Shown here: positions 22,872-33,891 of the stretch, in pieces
How positions within the stretch are numbered: position 1 is the stretch's first letter
Layout: the number at the start of each line of letters is the position of its first letter
Assembly: GCA_951799425.1 (NCBI GenBank)
Contig: OX637399.1
Coordinates: 16,794,501-16,858,500 of the forward strand
Direction: 5' to 3'
From: Ilex aquifolium
Taxonomy: Eukaryota > Streptophyta > Magnoliopsida > Aquifoliales > Aquifoliaceae
DNA length: 64,000 bases
Notes under the pieces: model-generated
What the model saw: the letters and a program-made list of their open reading frames with translations, nothing else
Told to the model about the DNA's origin: nothing
Databases searched by the model: none
Translations under genes and position numbers: made by a program

Positions 22872-24617
22872 TGATCTGAGTTTCTAAAGTTTCTATGTTC
22901 TTTCTATTACCGAACTTTTTATTTATGCACTTTATTTCACTTTTATGTTTTGAATAGTTTTTTGAGTTGGTTTTTAATTAATTTCGTTAGTTGATGGTTT
23001 TGCTTAAAATTTTGCTATGTTAGGATACTTATTTGATATGATTCACGATAAGAATTATGTTATCATTCTAAATGAGTTGCAGGTATAACCCTAACGAGAT
23101 TACGCGAGATTTTCATATATTGTTTGTACACTATCTTTATATTTTCATAGAAACTCATCATTCTCTTGAGCACGTAAAAATTTCTTATTTTGGAAACTTT
23201 TTGAAATACTACGATCCTTTATAAAGCTTACATATATAGTGGAGATGTAAACCTGTATGCAGATTTTGAGCCAATCTTCCTTGGAGAGATTTTTCACATT
23301 TACTCAAGTAAGAATTTTCGATTCAACAGTAATATTTCTTTGAATAATCTCATTAACTTTGTTTTGATAGCACTCATTGAATAACATGGTTAGCATTTTT
23401 CCTTAAATTGTAACTGGAAATTATGCTGATGTGTGAATTCTGGAAAATGATCTTAGGCCATTTGTGATTGTATTGAGCCTTAGCCATTTATTTTGCAAAA
23501 CTATATCCCTAGTAAGCCGTGATTGAACCTTAATAAAAATTTCTTTTCTTAAAACCCATCAGTTAACCGAGCCACAGAAAAAAATATATTGACCGACCCT
23601 TGATATCTAATTTCCTTGCACCCTCTCCTAAAGAAAGCATTATACAGAAAATGGAGAAAAGAAAAAAATGGTGATTATGGTTCAAGAAAGAAAAGAAAAA
23701 GGGAAAAGAAGAAAAGAATATGTGAAACAAACAAAAGAGAACAAGGAAAAGAAAAAGCAAGGAAGCAAAGAGAGAAAATAGCCAAGAAATTACAAACATG
23801 TAATTGAAAGGAGAAATGGGGAACACAATGTGTAAAAGTTCAGGAAAAAAATAGGAGAGATATGTGCAACACTAATCGAAAAGGATAGTTTTTTTGATTA
23901 TCTTTGACGTCGTTTCTTTAAACCCAATACCCTTTAGCCACGTTATAACCCTAATAAAGTCTTTTTTGATTCTAGAAAGCATGCACATGTATGATTTCCA
24001 CCTATTCATCGAAAAAGGAGAATGTTGATAATGTTGTTTGATATAATGTTAATATTCTTTCATGAGATTATGCCAAATTCCAGTTTTGTTCAAATAACCT
24101 TCTTTTGAGATATTACATGTGCTATTACTTTGCTTTGATGACAATATTCTTATCACATGTAATTACAGAGTGATAGTCACGAAAACTTGAGTGTATTGTT
24201 TGCTGAGTGATTTTTAGGAAAGTATTGACATCGAGGCTAATTCTTGTACAACAAAGTGAAGGATTGTGATATTTCTTAAGTCTTTTTGAAATAAAGAAAT
24301 CCCTACACACACATACGAGTTTTTCTGAAAATATATGGAATAGTGTTACAACTAATGTGTGTTACTCTTATAGTGATCAAGGGCAGGGAAATATCCTGGT
24401 AATAAAATAGAATGGTGATTTAATCTTATCTATGGAAAAATATGAATTATGTAATTCTAACCTTTGAAGTTTGTAGGTATCTTCACTGAAAACCTTCACG
24501 AGACAAAACTCGTCCACTAGGGATCACCTAGGGATTTAATGGCTTGTTGCATCAGCTAAATGTAATCGTGAAATCTATGAAAGTAATTTTGTTTTATTAC
24601 TAGGGAGTAGTAATGTT
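22872..24617 (+). other. 3' untranslated region of element D
   Basis: No coding sequence recognised. Blocks match the A/B/C 3' region, such as TTTCATGAGATTATGCCAA near 24057 and ACTAGGGATCACCTAGGGAT near 24517. A purine-rich A/G stretch lies at 23640-23780, the mirror of the T/C stretch in C at 42230-42340. The open frames here are low-complexity products of that stretch. Confidence 0.65.
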
Positions 24618-24630
24618 TAGTTGGGGGGGG
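24618..24630 (+). other. Polypurine tract of element D
   Basis: TAGTTGGGGGGGG lies directly against the LTR start TGTGATTAG at 24631. The 3' PPT primes plus-strand DNA synthesis. Confidence 0.8.
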
Positions 24631-25935
24631 TGTGATTAGACCTAAATAGTGCGTAAATGAATTAGGGTTTAGGGTTAATTGTGTGCATAAATTAGGTTAA
24701 AGTGATTAATTTATAAAGTATTAGGGTTAATGTGTAGTTTGTATATTTTGCAGGGTTTCAAGCATAAATATGAAAGTTTGGGAGGATCGAAGTGCAAAGG
24801 CTAAATGAAGAAGGGGAGGCAAGTATAATTCACAAGTTAAAGAGTCAAAAAGAGTGGCTGCCAAGGCAAAAAATCCAAAGAGTTGCCACTGTCTGGATGG
24901 TGGTGGTGGCGTCTGGGCGGTGACCTAAACTACCTTTCTCCTCCCTCTTCTCCCGTTGGTCCATTTAAGCAACAAAACACCCTAATTGGTTTGTCTAGGT
25001 GTCTGCCGCCTTAAAGCACCTCCCTAGTGCCTATAAATACCGGAGTTTAGCCATTTTTTAGGAGGATCCACTAGATTTCAAGACAGAGAGAAAGGAGGGA
25101 AGGAAAGATCAAAAAGGGAGACTTTAGGGAGTGTTTCAGTTAGAGAACGAGCGAAGCCCTATCCTAATCACTTCTCAGCCAGAATTTTCTCTACTCTTAC
25201 ATTTCTATTTATCCTTTCTACTTGGAGGGTTGAACCTTTCTCACTTTTGTGCCCTAGCTGGTAAAAGGAGTGGCAGTGTTTCACCTATTCCTCGGGGAAG
25301 GACTTTGTTATATTTTGTTTTCGGTTGTAATAGGATTATCTCACTCTTGTTGCTCATCTATTGCAATGAGGCGTGAGTAGTCCGTTTATACTCTTCGGTG
25401 AATGGAGAATGCATGTATGATACTGTTTAAGTTATGAAAATGCCGATGTCTTATTTATGCGTTAATGTTTATACCTCCCTTAATTGATGGATGGTTATTA
25501 TAATAATATGCTCATGGTTATGAACACTGAGCAAATATATACCATTCTATCTACAATTATTACGCACTTCATGCATGATACGGTGATGTACGCAGTTGGG
25601 CTTTATGTAAAAGTCGGGAGATTGGTTATAGATTGGTTAAATTTTTCCATAGTCAATGCTTTTGATTCAATGCATAAATCGAAACTCTGTCTTCATTGAA
25701 TTATCAACCTGCCGATCAAATAACTAGAGTAAACCTTTTGAATGGTTCACCTTCAGGTTTACTAGAGTTATTTGGTTGTTGCATGGTACATAGACCTTCT
25801 GGTTAACCTAACCAGTTGCTGTGATATGGTTCAGTTATACATCAAATCTACCGGTTAGCTTTCTAGTAAAATGGGAGTTAATTGCTGTAAGGTGGCAATT
25901 TCATAAATGAGTAGTGTAATGCATGTTGGATCCCC
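24631..25935 (+). mobile_element. 3' LTR of element D, truncated by the B/C array
   Basis: The LTR starts TGTGATTAGACC after the PPT. A clear TATA box, CTATAAATACC, at 25031-25041 is 400 bp in, followed by a purine-rich leader, as in a U3-R boundary. The LTR is not complete: at 25936 it meets the LTR of element B. The LTR differs in sequence from those of A, B and S0-S4. No palindrome array of the ACCGGT type was found in it. Confidence 0.75.
25031..25041 (+). promoter_or_regulatory. TATA box of D's LTR
   Basis: CTATAAATACC in the plus-strand LTR, with GC-richer flanks and an AGAGAGAAAGGAGGGAAGG leader downstream, fits a plant LTR promoter. Confidence 0.7.
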
Positions 25936-27637
25936 TGCTTGGTTTATTCCGTCAACCCTAATCTCCGACCATGATTCCGGTTGTGTGTATGTGGCTTATA
26001 CGATTAGGTGAGTGTCACTCTCCCTCAGATATCATGCAAGAAATGGGGTGAACGTGTGTGCAGATGAAAATGTGTGTGTACAAAAGTGCTTCCCAAGCGT
26101 AGAGAGACTTTTGAGTGTCGTGTTTTACTTGGAATGTGTATTCCAATGTCGTCTCCTCAGGGAAGGAAGATGAATTGTGTGAAGGTGATTTGGTAAAAAT
26201 GAAAAGTGTAAAAATCTTGTGAATTGGTGTTTTGGTGAGTGAAGATTGGTTGTAGAAATGCAATAAAAACAAGGTTGACTAATCCAAAGAGGTCATTCCA
26301 ATAGGAATGCCAAATCAACTCAATTCATTCAACCAATGGTGCCTAGGTGCTTGATTGATTCGTAGAAAGTGAGGGACTAATGTGGAATATAGGCTCAAGC
26401 ATACCCCGTGATAAGTCTGCGGTGTATCAAGAGCTCACAACCATGTCCGCATTCAACCTAGTCAAACCAACCACTTTACACTACGAGGTAGAATGGAAAA
26501 GAGTTGATTTAGCATACCCAAGAGGAAGTTCCCTTTGGATTAGCCAACATAAAGCTTAGCTACTCATGGTTGAAGTAAAAACATTCATGATGTAAAGAGA
26601 CATGTAGAAGAAATGGAAATGAAAATGAGTTGAGAATGAAACTAAGAACATATATTAAAGCTAGGAAGAAGTAAACTACAAAGAGAAATTCATTTCATAC
26701 AAAAATGAAGAAGTTGCAATGCATACCCAACAGAAAATGTAAGAGTGCAAGAACAATAGATTAAACTCGATTACACTTAAAATAAAGGAGATTACAATGC
26801 AAAAAACAAAGATTAAAAGAGTCTTACAGCTTGTTACAAGTGAAATGGGTGAATAAAATGCAAAAATCTAAGCTTTCTCTCTCTAAAACTATGTCTTCTA
26901 CCTTGGGAGCTTCTCCCTCTAAAAGTGCTGAATAATGGTGCCTAAGTGGTAGCTCCTCTTGCCATTTTCGTCCATGAAAGGTATATGGTCTGTATGCTAT
27001 AGAGATTCAATGATTTGGGTAGGTTTGGAAGCCTACACAAGCAAGGTGCAGACATGCCTGCACTTCCCTGCCATTTTGTCAGCCTCTCTCCTTCTCTCTC
27101 CTCTTCTTCTATGCTTCTTCTTCGAGGTCAGGCCTTTGTGTAAGAAATGACATGGTTGTATGTGGAACATGTCAGGGTAGGTGTGGGAGAAGTGTAGGCG
27201 GCCCCCCCTAGTAGTTTGAGTGAGTTGCAGAGTTTTAGGCATTTTTTCAGTAAAACCTACTGGTAGGTCGATGGCCAAACCTACCAGTAGGTTTTACTTC
27301 AGTAGCCAAAAGCTTCCGGAAGGTTTGCAGTAGAACCAACTCTAGTACACAAAACTGATCTGTAGTTTTATCGGCAAACCTACCAGTAGGTTTTTACTTG
27401 TTTTGCTCAAATCTTGGTCTCTTCACCTTCTAAGCCGTCGTCAAGCCTCCCCTTCATTACCATTGACTTTAAACACTACGATGGGGGCTTAACTCACGCC
27501 ATTTCCCACTCTTTGCCTGCAAACACACCGAAACCTCATTTATTGTAGAAATATTGCAATTCCTCCCTTTTCACCACAAAAACAAGTATAAAAAGGGTGC
27601 AAATGTGTACGTGATGTGCAATATTTTGTGCTAATCA
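25936..27637 (-). mobile_element. 3' LTR of element B
   Basis: Starts (minus) TGATTAGCACAAAATATTGC at 27637 next to a PPT and ends GGAATAAACCAAGCA at 25936. It is collinear with 39523-41225. Its palindrome array at 27257-27389 has lost several CpG sites compared with that partner. Short open frames inside are not genes. Confidence 0.92.
27257..27389. repeat. Palindrome array in B's 3' LTR, CpG-decayed
   Basis: Units CTACTGGTAG (27257), CTACCAGTAG (about 27281), CTTCCGGAAG (about 27314) and CTACCAGTAG (27380-27389), with AAAACC/GGTTTT flanks. At the first two of these positions the partner LTR has the perfect CTACCGGTAG. Confidence 0.85.
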
Positions 27638-27650
27638 CCCCCCCTAACTT
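27638..27650 (-). other. Polypurine tract of element B
   Basis: The minus strand reads AAGTTAGGGGGGG directly against the LTR start TGATTAG, a standard 3' PPT. Confidence 0.85.
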
Positions 27651-27960
27651 GAGTTTTGCTAGTCCCTAGCAAACATTATTTTCAAACCACAAGTATAAAA
27701 CTACAACAATCCGTTTACACAAGTTAATCACCAATAAATCAAAATGCAAAAATCACAATGCAATTAAAGGAATGAATTTGAGCAAGATAAAACAAACAAC
27801 TGTGGCATTTTTCATTAATCACTTTAAAAGTTAAGTACAAGAGGTTAGAGTTCAAAACAAAACGGCCCAAAATCCTAAAGACACTTCTACCGGGTCGACA
27901 AAACTAACCCTACTATGTACAATCTGAAACCAAAAGAAACAAAACAACCCAGACATCCTA

Positions 27961-29187
27961 CTAATCATCCTCTTCCCCGTCATTGTCATCTCCAACATCA
28001 TCATCCTCAGCATCACTCTCAAACTCACCCCCTCCTCCTCATCGTCCTCCTCCTCATCATCAGAATCCCCTACCTCAACAATAGTAGAAGCTGAGGGGGC
28101 AGAGGTGAAAGGTACAATGGCTGGGGGCAGGGGTCCACCGGGGATCGGCTCACCAAGAAAAGTATGCCGGAAGAGCCTGGTCATCATCATCGAAATCCCC
28201 TGCATCGTCTCCTCCAAAATGTCCAGGCGCTGCGACACTGTGCGTATAGGGGCATAAGTAGATGGCCCAGAAGTAGACAGCCCGTAACAGATGGTCCAGG
28301 AGCAGATGACTCAGGTCTCAGGGCTCTAGCTCGCTCACCCCTGCTCATGGCCGTCGTCTTGCTCCTGCTCGCCTTCCCAATGGCTCCGATCTCTTGGGGA
28401 GTCAGCATGTCAGATACCTAGCCCTTAACCTTGTAGTGGTCACACATCCTAGTGACCAGATTTCCAAAATCAAGGTTCGCCTTCGGCTTTCTAGCCTGAG
28501 CGAATTCTTTCATAATCTCCCAGATCAAAAAGGCTACATCCATAGCCTTCCCAGTCATAACAGCATGAAGGAGGGCGAGCTTTTCCATGTTCGGGCTCTT
28601 CTCAGCTCCCCTAGGAAGAAAGTTATAATGTAACACCTTATTCATCATCCCATAGGAGTGCTTGAGGCACCCGACTTGGATTGTCCCTCTGAATTGGGTC
28701 GGGTCCTCATACATCAACCTCACATACTCCGGGATGGTTTTTACCCCAAGGATGTTGTGTGGATACACCGGAACACTGGGGGGAGGCCTCTCATACTTCA
28801 TCAAGGTAACAATCAAGTCTGGGGTCACATCGAATGTCTTCCCCCTCACATTCGTCCTCAAAACAAAATTATCCTCATCCACTACCTTCAATTTTTGATA
28901 AATTTTTTGACACAACGCCAAGTTGAACTTGCTAACAAGCTCAAACCATATCCCTATCCCATGGCCCTCAATGATCCTCACTACTTCGTTATTCGGGCCA
29001 AGGGAGATCCTATCCACATACCGCTCACAACTTACATTCTTCTCTTCGATGCTTTGGTAGCGAGTATCGTTCCTGGCTTTCTTTCTTCTCTCCCCCTATC
29101 ACCACTCGACCCCTCCCCGCTCCTCTTGCTGGCACTAGTACCCGCAGGTTGTGGGGAACCCGGTCCTGTACGTTTGGTGCAGGCCAT
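27961..29187 (-). pseudogene. Env-like third ORF of element B (Athila ORF family)
   Basis: Starting at ATG 29187 (MACTKRTGPGSPQPAGTSAS), the protein has a basic Ser/Gly-rich N-terminus. A central domain follows (CERYVDRISLGPNNEVVR, FNLALCQKIYQKL, NVRGKTFDVTPDLIVTLM, KHSYGMMNKVLHYNFLPRG, NLVTRMCDHYKVKG), then SKTTAMSRGERA. The C-terminal part has a helix (QRLDILEETMQGI) and an acidic Asp/Glu tail ending at 27961. Frameshifts near 29050, 28420, 28240 and 28025 break it. It resembles D's third ORF in layout and in the VRG block. No membrane segment or signal peptide is evident, so 'env-like' is positional. Here it lies between the 3' untranslated block and the 3' LTR, unlike in D. Confidence 0.7.
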
Positions 29188-29437
29188 GGTGATCAACAGT
29201 GCCTCCATACCAAGGAATGTCAAAATCCATATCATAAGCCACTCCACCGGCTCAAAGGTATCAAGAGAAGTCTTTCCTACACGAGCCATGGCAAGAGAAT
29301 TCTAGGATTTGAAGAAACCCTTAGAGTAGTTGGAAAATGGGGGAAGAACTTGGAAACCTAGGGTTTATGAAAATGCCCACTAATTTCGGCAAAATCCACT
29401 CAAAAACAAGCCTTAGACAAGAGAAATTTAGTAATCA

Positions 29438-29621
29438 ATGGTTTGGGTGAGGTGTTTGAAGTTTGGAAGAAGTTAGAGGGAGAGGAGAGAGCTTGGGAGT
29501 TAGGAATTTTGGAAGACAATTAACAGTCCATGGTTTGGGTGAGGTGTTTGAAATTTGGAAGAAGTTAGAGGGAGAGGAGAGAGCTTGGGAGTTATGAAGT
29601 TTGGAAGACAATTAACAGTCC
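29438..29621. repeat. 92-bp tandem duplication upstream of B's env-like ORF
   Basis: Two head-to-tail copies of a 92-bp unit, 29438-29529 and 29530-29621, differ at only a few bases. On the minus strand they form a pyrimidine-rich leader between the palindrome module and the env-like ATG. Confidence 0.88.
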
Positions 29622-29644
29622 CCCGAAAAATCTGAATTAAAACC

Positions 29645-29770
29645 CTTATTTTTGGCATTCTGGGCAAAACCTACTGGTAGGTCGATGAAAACCTACTGGT
29701 AGATTTTGTGCACTGGAGTGAAACCTACCGGAAGGTTTTGAACCAAAACTACCAGTAGGTTTTGCCTTTT
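29645..29770 (-). promoter_or_regulatory. LTR-like palindrome module upstream of B's env-like ORF
   Basis: Palindromes CTACTGGTAG (29671), CTACTGGTAG (about 29693), CTACCGGAAG (about 29725) and CTACCAGTAG (29749-29758) occur here outside any LTR. The module aligns with B's LTR array: both have GGCATT, then AAAACCTACTGGTAGGTCGATG, described here in parts as AAAACCTACTGG and TAGGTCGATG. It is 480-580 bp 5' of the env-like ATG. A copied U3 module acting as an internal promoter is the inference. Confidence 0.6.
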
Positions 29771-30770
29771 TTACACAAAACCCCTTGACCTTCCCAATTT
29801 TACTTCCACTCCACTTTATTTCAATCCTTACACATTCTAACACCCTATTCATGACCTCTACTCTTCCAAAAAAAAGAGCTACACTTGTGAACCACAATTG
29901 AATGATCATGCCCCAAGTCATTACCGAAATTGCAATATGATTTGAAATTTCGATGCATTTAACACACAATGCATGGATTTCTACATTTAACTACCATAAT
30001 GAATACCCAAAATGTAAAACACATATTCAAACGACAAGGGCATTCCTAATTCCTACAAATATCAAAATTTTTAGCAATATTCCCCCATCCAGCAAGCATA
30101 GGGCTACATAACACATCGTTCAAATACCCGAACCAATCACATATGAGCATCACCATGGCTTAAATGCTAGTCTAGAGTATGCACCTACACATTCATTTTC
30201 GAACTCGTGTGTGTGTGAAATGGACGTGTAATTTAATCATTTACACAACATTATTCACATTCACTTTGGCTATCCAAATTAAGCTTCGATGCAAACTCAC
30301 CAAGGGTGTCTCTAAACAATGAATCACACTACGGTTATCCTGACATGCTCTCCATGTGTATATGTGAGATAGAATATTGTGCACAACATGAAGTATGCTC
30401 ACATATAATCCAAAATAAAATACATGCATGAAAATGAAACAACCTTGGCATAATCTCATGAAAGAAATGCTAGGGCATTAGATAGCAAGATTAACTTCTC
30501 TTTTTCTTTAAGGTATGCATCCCCCATGCTTCTTTAGATCATTTAGGACTTTCACGGGTTGTAATGAGGCCTTGGGGTGATATTAAGGTAAGTGAAATGA
30601 AGGATAGACGATAACAAAGAGGGTTATTTCGAGTGAATGACTTTTATTTCAAAAACATCTCCCTTTTCATGGGATTTTCAGTCTAACACCATCACCACAC
30701 TCTTTGTTTCTTTTCTTTCTTTTCCTTAATATTTTCCTTTTTTCTTTGATCATTCTTTCTTCTTTTCACC
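29771..30770 (-). other. 3' untranslated region of element B, left part
   Basis: Non-coding. It includes the block also at the start of A (around 1-200) and in C (41800-42050): ACCAAGGGT, then ATAATCTCATGAA and a T/C-rich tract at 30690-30770. S4 interrupts it at 30771. Confidence 0.65.
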
Positions 30771-32770
30771 TGATTAGCACATAACAATGACATGTATGGT
30801 GTGCTAATGTGCTTTTGTTTCACCTTTTTTGTCAATAAATGGGAGTGTTTTGGTTTTGTTTGTGGCTTGATGGAATTTTGGGTGAATGCATGTAAAATGA
30901 TGTAAATGACATGATTTAAACCCCCATGGTGTTATATGAGGCTAATGGAGTGTATGGGGTAGCTTTAAGGATGGTTTTGAGGGGAAAGAAATCCAATTTT
31001 TGCTCACAGTCTGAAAACCTTCCGGAAGGTGTATGTCGGCCTTCCGGAAGGTTTTGCTAAAAACCCTGGATGCCTTGTTCACAGCTAATACCTTCCGGAA
31101 GGTTTTGTCCACTGGAATGAACCTTCCGGAAGATTTTAGCTACTGGAGTAAAACATTCCGGAAGGTCTTGTCTACTGGAATGGACCTTCCGGAAGGTTTT
31201 GCCTTGGGTTTCTTTTTGACTGCCAAAATCTTCCGGAAGACTTGTCTACTGGAATGAACCTTCCGGAAGGTTTTGGCTACTGGAATGAACCTTCCGGAAG
31301 ATTTTTGCTACCGATGTCGACCTTCCGGAAGTTCTTGCATTTGATTCTTTTCATTTAACTGTTCTTTCAGCGACCTTCCGGTAGGTGTATGTCGACCTTC
31401 CAGAAGGTTTTTGCACTTTTCTCCAGACAGCCTGTAACTCAACTTTGCGGCTTGGAGGGTCCCACATGCACTTCTCCTACATGCTTCCTGACATCCCTTA
31501 CACATCCTGGAGCCTCCCTCACCCCTGCATTGATTTGGATGAGTCTTGATAATTAATGAAGAGAGAGAAGAAGAAGGAAGCTGGGTGGGCAGACAGCTCT
31601 GCCTCACCCCCTGTCCAGCCCATGTTGCTGCACCCCTAGTGATGGAGATCAACTCTGTAGACCTCCCTCTCTCTCCAGGCACGTTTTGGGGGGAAAGCAA
31701 GAGTCTCCTTGAGGGGTATTCATTCATTATGTATGGGAGGATATAGTTGGAGGGGGTTGGCTACCTAAGCTTAGGAGTAGATGTAGAAAGCTCCAAGGTT
31801 GAAGATGATGAATAGTAATTTCATTTTTGCATTTTCTTCATCCATGTCATTGCTGTAAGCTACATTCCTCTTGTAATCTTCATTTCTTACATTGTAATCT
31901 CCTTTATTTCAAGTATATTGCAAGTTAGTTACATGTTCTTCATTTCACCATTTATGCTTTCAAGTTCTTCATTTTCATGTTTTAAATTGGGTATTGTATT
32001 TCTTTCTTCTTAGTTTAAGATTTCTTGCATTTAGTTAAGTTCCATGCTTCATTTCTTCTACATGTCTTCCATTTACATTAATGTCTTTCCTTTCAAGCAT
32101 GAGTAGCTAGATTTAAGTTGGTTAATCCAAGGGAAAATTCCTCTTGGGAATACCATGTTCAAATCTTCTTCATTCCTCCCTTTAGAGTCAAATGGTTCGG
32201 TTTGACGGGGTTGAGAGTGGATGAGTTGGTGAGCCTTTGATATTCCGTAGGCCTAGTCACGGTTTATGCTTAGATACTCACCAATCTCGTCCCTAGCTTC
32301 CCCCGAATCAATCGTTCATTCATGCTCAATCGGAGGAAGGCTTTGAGTTGATTTGGTATTCCCATTGGAATGAACCCTTTGGATTAGCCAACACTTGCTT
32401 TCTTGCATTTTCATTTTGAACAAAACTCACCAAAACACAAATACAAGATTTTACACTTTCTTTTCACTTTTGCAAAATCACTTTCACAAAACTCCCTTTC
32501 CTTCCCTGAGGAGACGACCTTGGAATATTTTCCAAGTAAAACACACGACCACAAAAGACTCCTTTCGATTGGGGAGCATTTTTGTGCACACCGCATCTCA
32601 TTCCACATATTTTGTTCATTCCACAATTCCATCCACCACCATTCCGTTGTTGCCTAATCTTTTGCATCATTCCGAGTGAGAGTGACACTCACCCATTCCT
32701 ATAAGCCATACACACATTTAGGGATGATGTTTAGAGGTTAGGATACAACAACGCGTTTTCCAATCAATCA
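30771..32770 (+). mobile_element. S4: solo Athila-type LTR (plus strand) inside B
   Basis: A 2000-bp segment starts TGATTAGCACATAACAATG and ends CCAATCAATCA. The end and the preceding 650 bp match S2. The flanks show no exact 5-bp duplication: TTTTCACC on the left against TTTTGCACC on the right. It lies in opposite direction to B. It has the largest palindrome array of the window. Confidence 0.82.
31017..31409. repeat. Array of about twelve CTTCCGGAAG palindromes in S4
   Basis: The commonest unit is ACCTTCCGGAAGGT, often followed by TTTG and preceded by TGGAATGA. Variants are ATTCCGGAAGG, CTTCCGGAAGA, CTTCCGGTAGG and CTTCCAGAAGG. Spacing is 20-45 bp and irregular. It is 246-640 bp from the LTR 5' end, in U3. 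Confidence 0.92.
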
Positions 32771-33891
32771 TTTTGCACCCCCTTTTTCTCATTTTCTGGG
32801 ATTTTCATTTTTTTCCATTCAAATCTTTGAATTCAACTTCATTCATCCATTTGGTTGAGTTTCCGCACCACAATTCCTTCTCTTTTATGATCACTCCTAT
32901 TCAGCTCTTAGGAACAACCAAGGTGTGGTAGATTTTTATCAATTTGCACTGGCTTGTTCAAATGTGTGGCATGGAACCGAATTTACAATTAGGGGTCAAT
33001 CACGGCACTAGGGATAAACTTTTCACTAGAAAAAAGGCTAAGGCTCAAAGTAAATCAAGGATGGCATAAGATCATTTCTAGATAGACATGGGAGAGCATA
33101 TTGCATTTCAAGACAAAGTCAATCAACTACCCAAATGCATCTAACCAAAACAAGCATAATAAGATTATTGAACAAATTTGAAATTTGAAAAATTGTTCCT
33201 TGAGTAAATGTAAATTCCCTCCAACAAGGATTGACACTAAAGCTCTCATGGGTCCTTACACATCTCCACTATTCATGTCAAGCACTAAAATATGAATCCA
33301 ATCCGTAAATTGCCAAAATTACACATTCAAGGTTCACTTAAGGTTGAGTTCGAAAGCAAACACATATGTGATACTCAAGCATAGGATGAACTTCTATAAT
33401 GTGCTCATGTATTCAAGGTTCAACGCAATCATCAACATATCATCAAACCTATAACACTCTAGATAGGGGAATACAGATCAACATTCAGATATTTTTTACA
33501 AAAAATTTTCAAAATTTTCCCATAATTTGCAACTATTGTAAACAAAAATCTGTAGGATATGTGAAAGGTGAATTTCACGACAAAAATTGGTATTATCAAC
33601 AAAAAATTTCCACAAAAATTGGTGTATCATGCAAATGGTGCACCTCATCCCCAACTTGATTCATGCATTGTCCTCAATGCAACAAAAAAGATATGATAAA
33701 CAATGAAGGACTTGTAAAAAGATAAGTAGGGTTAGAGAACATCTCGCACTTGAGCTTTGGCAAAAACACCAATATCTGCACTAAGAAGGAAAACACTATA
33801 TGCAAAGATAAAGTAAGTAACAATTGATCTTGCAATTAAAAAGGATAAAAGAAAGCAATTGTACACTAAAGCTACTTTGAACACTTATTCC
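32771..33891 (-). other. 3' untranslated region of element B, right part
   Basis: Non-coding continuation beyond S4. It aligns with A 430-1553 and C 42250-43350. The conserved CATTGAGGACAATG and AAGTTGGGG motifs are at 33648-33679 on the minus strand, 215 bp after the end of pol. Confidence 0.65.

Larger units (their letters stand above)
16954..25935 (+). mobile_element. Element D: older Athila-type retrotransposon, right part
   Basis: Plus-strand pol remains (RT, RNase H, integrase), then a conserved post-pol motif, a MITE, an env-like ORF, a 3' untranslated region, a PPT and the 3' LTR. The left part (5' LTR, gag, protease) would lie beyond A, outside the window. Its proteins are clearly Athila but more diverged from A, B and C than those are from each other. 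Its LTR is cut at 25935 by the B/C array. Confidence 0.85.

Noticed and set aside
23616-23826. Lys/Glu-rich ORF (and the Phe-rich ORF opposite)
   Set aside because: Both are products of a long A/G tract in D's untranslated region that is T/C-rich in the opposite-strand copies.
27961-29187. True retroviral envelope gene
   Set aside because: No signal peptide, transmembrane segment or cleavage site is visible. The VRG block points to the Athila third-ORF family of unknown role.
28164-29305. Plus-strand ORFs opposite B's env-like gene
   Set aside because: They are antisense shadows of a GC-richer coding stretch. The minus strand matches element direction and D's protein.
31017-31409. CRISPR-like array
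   Set aside because: Repeats are short palindromes with irregular spacing inside a plant LTR. There are no unique equal-length spacers and no cas genes.
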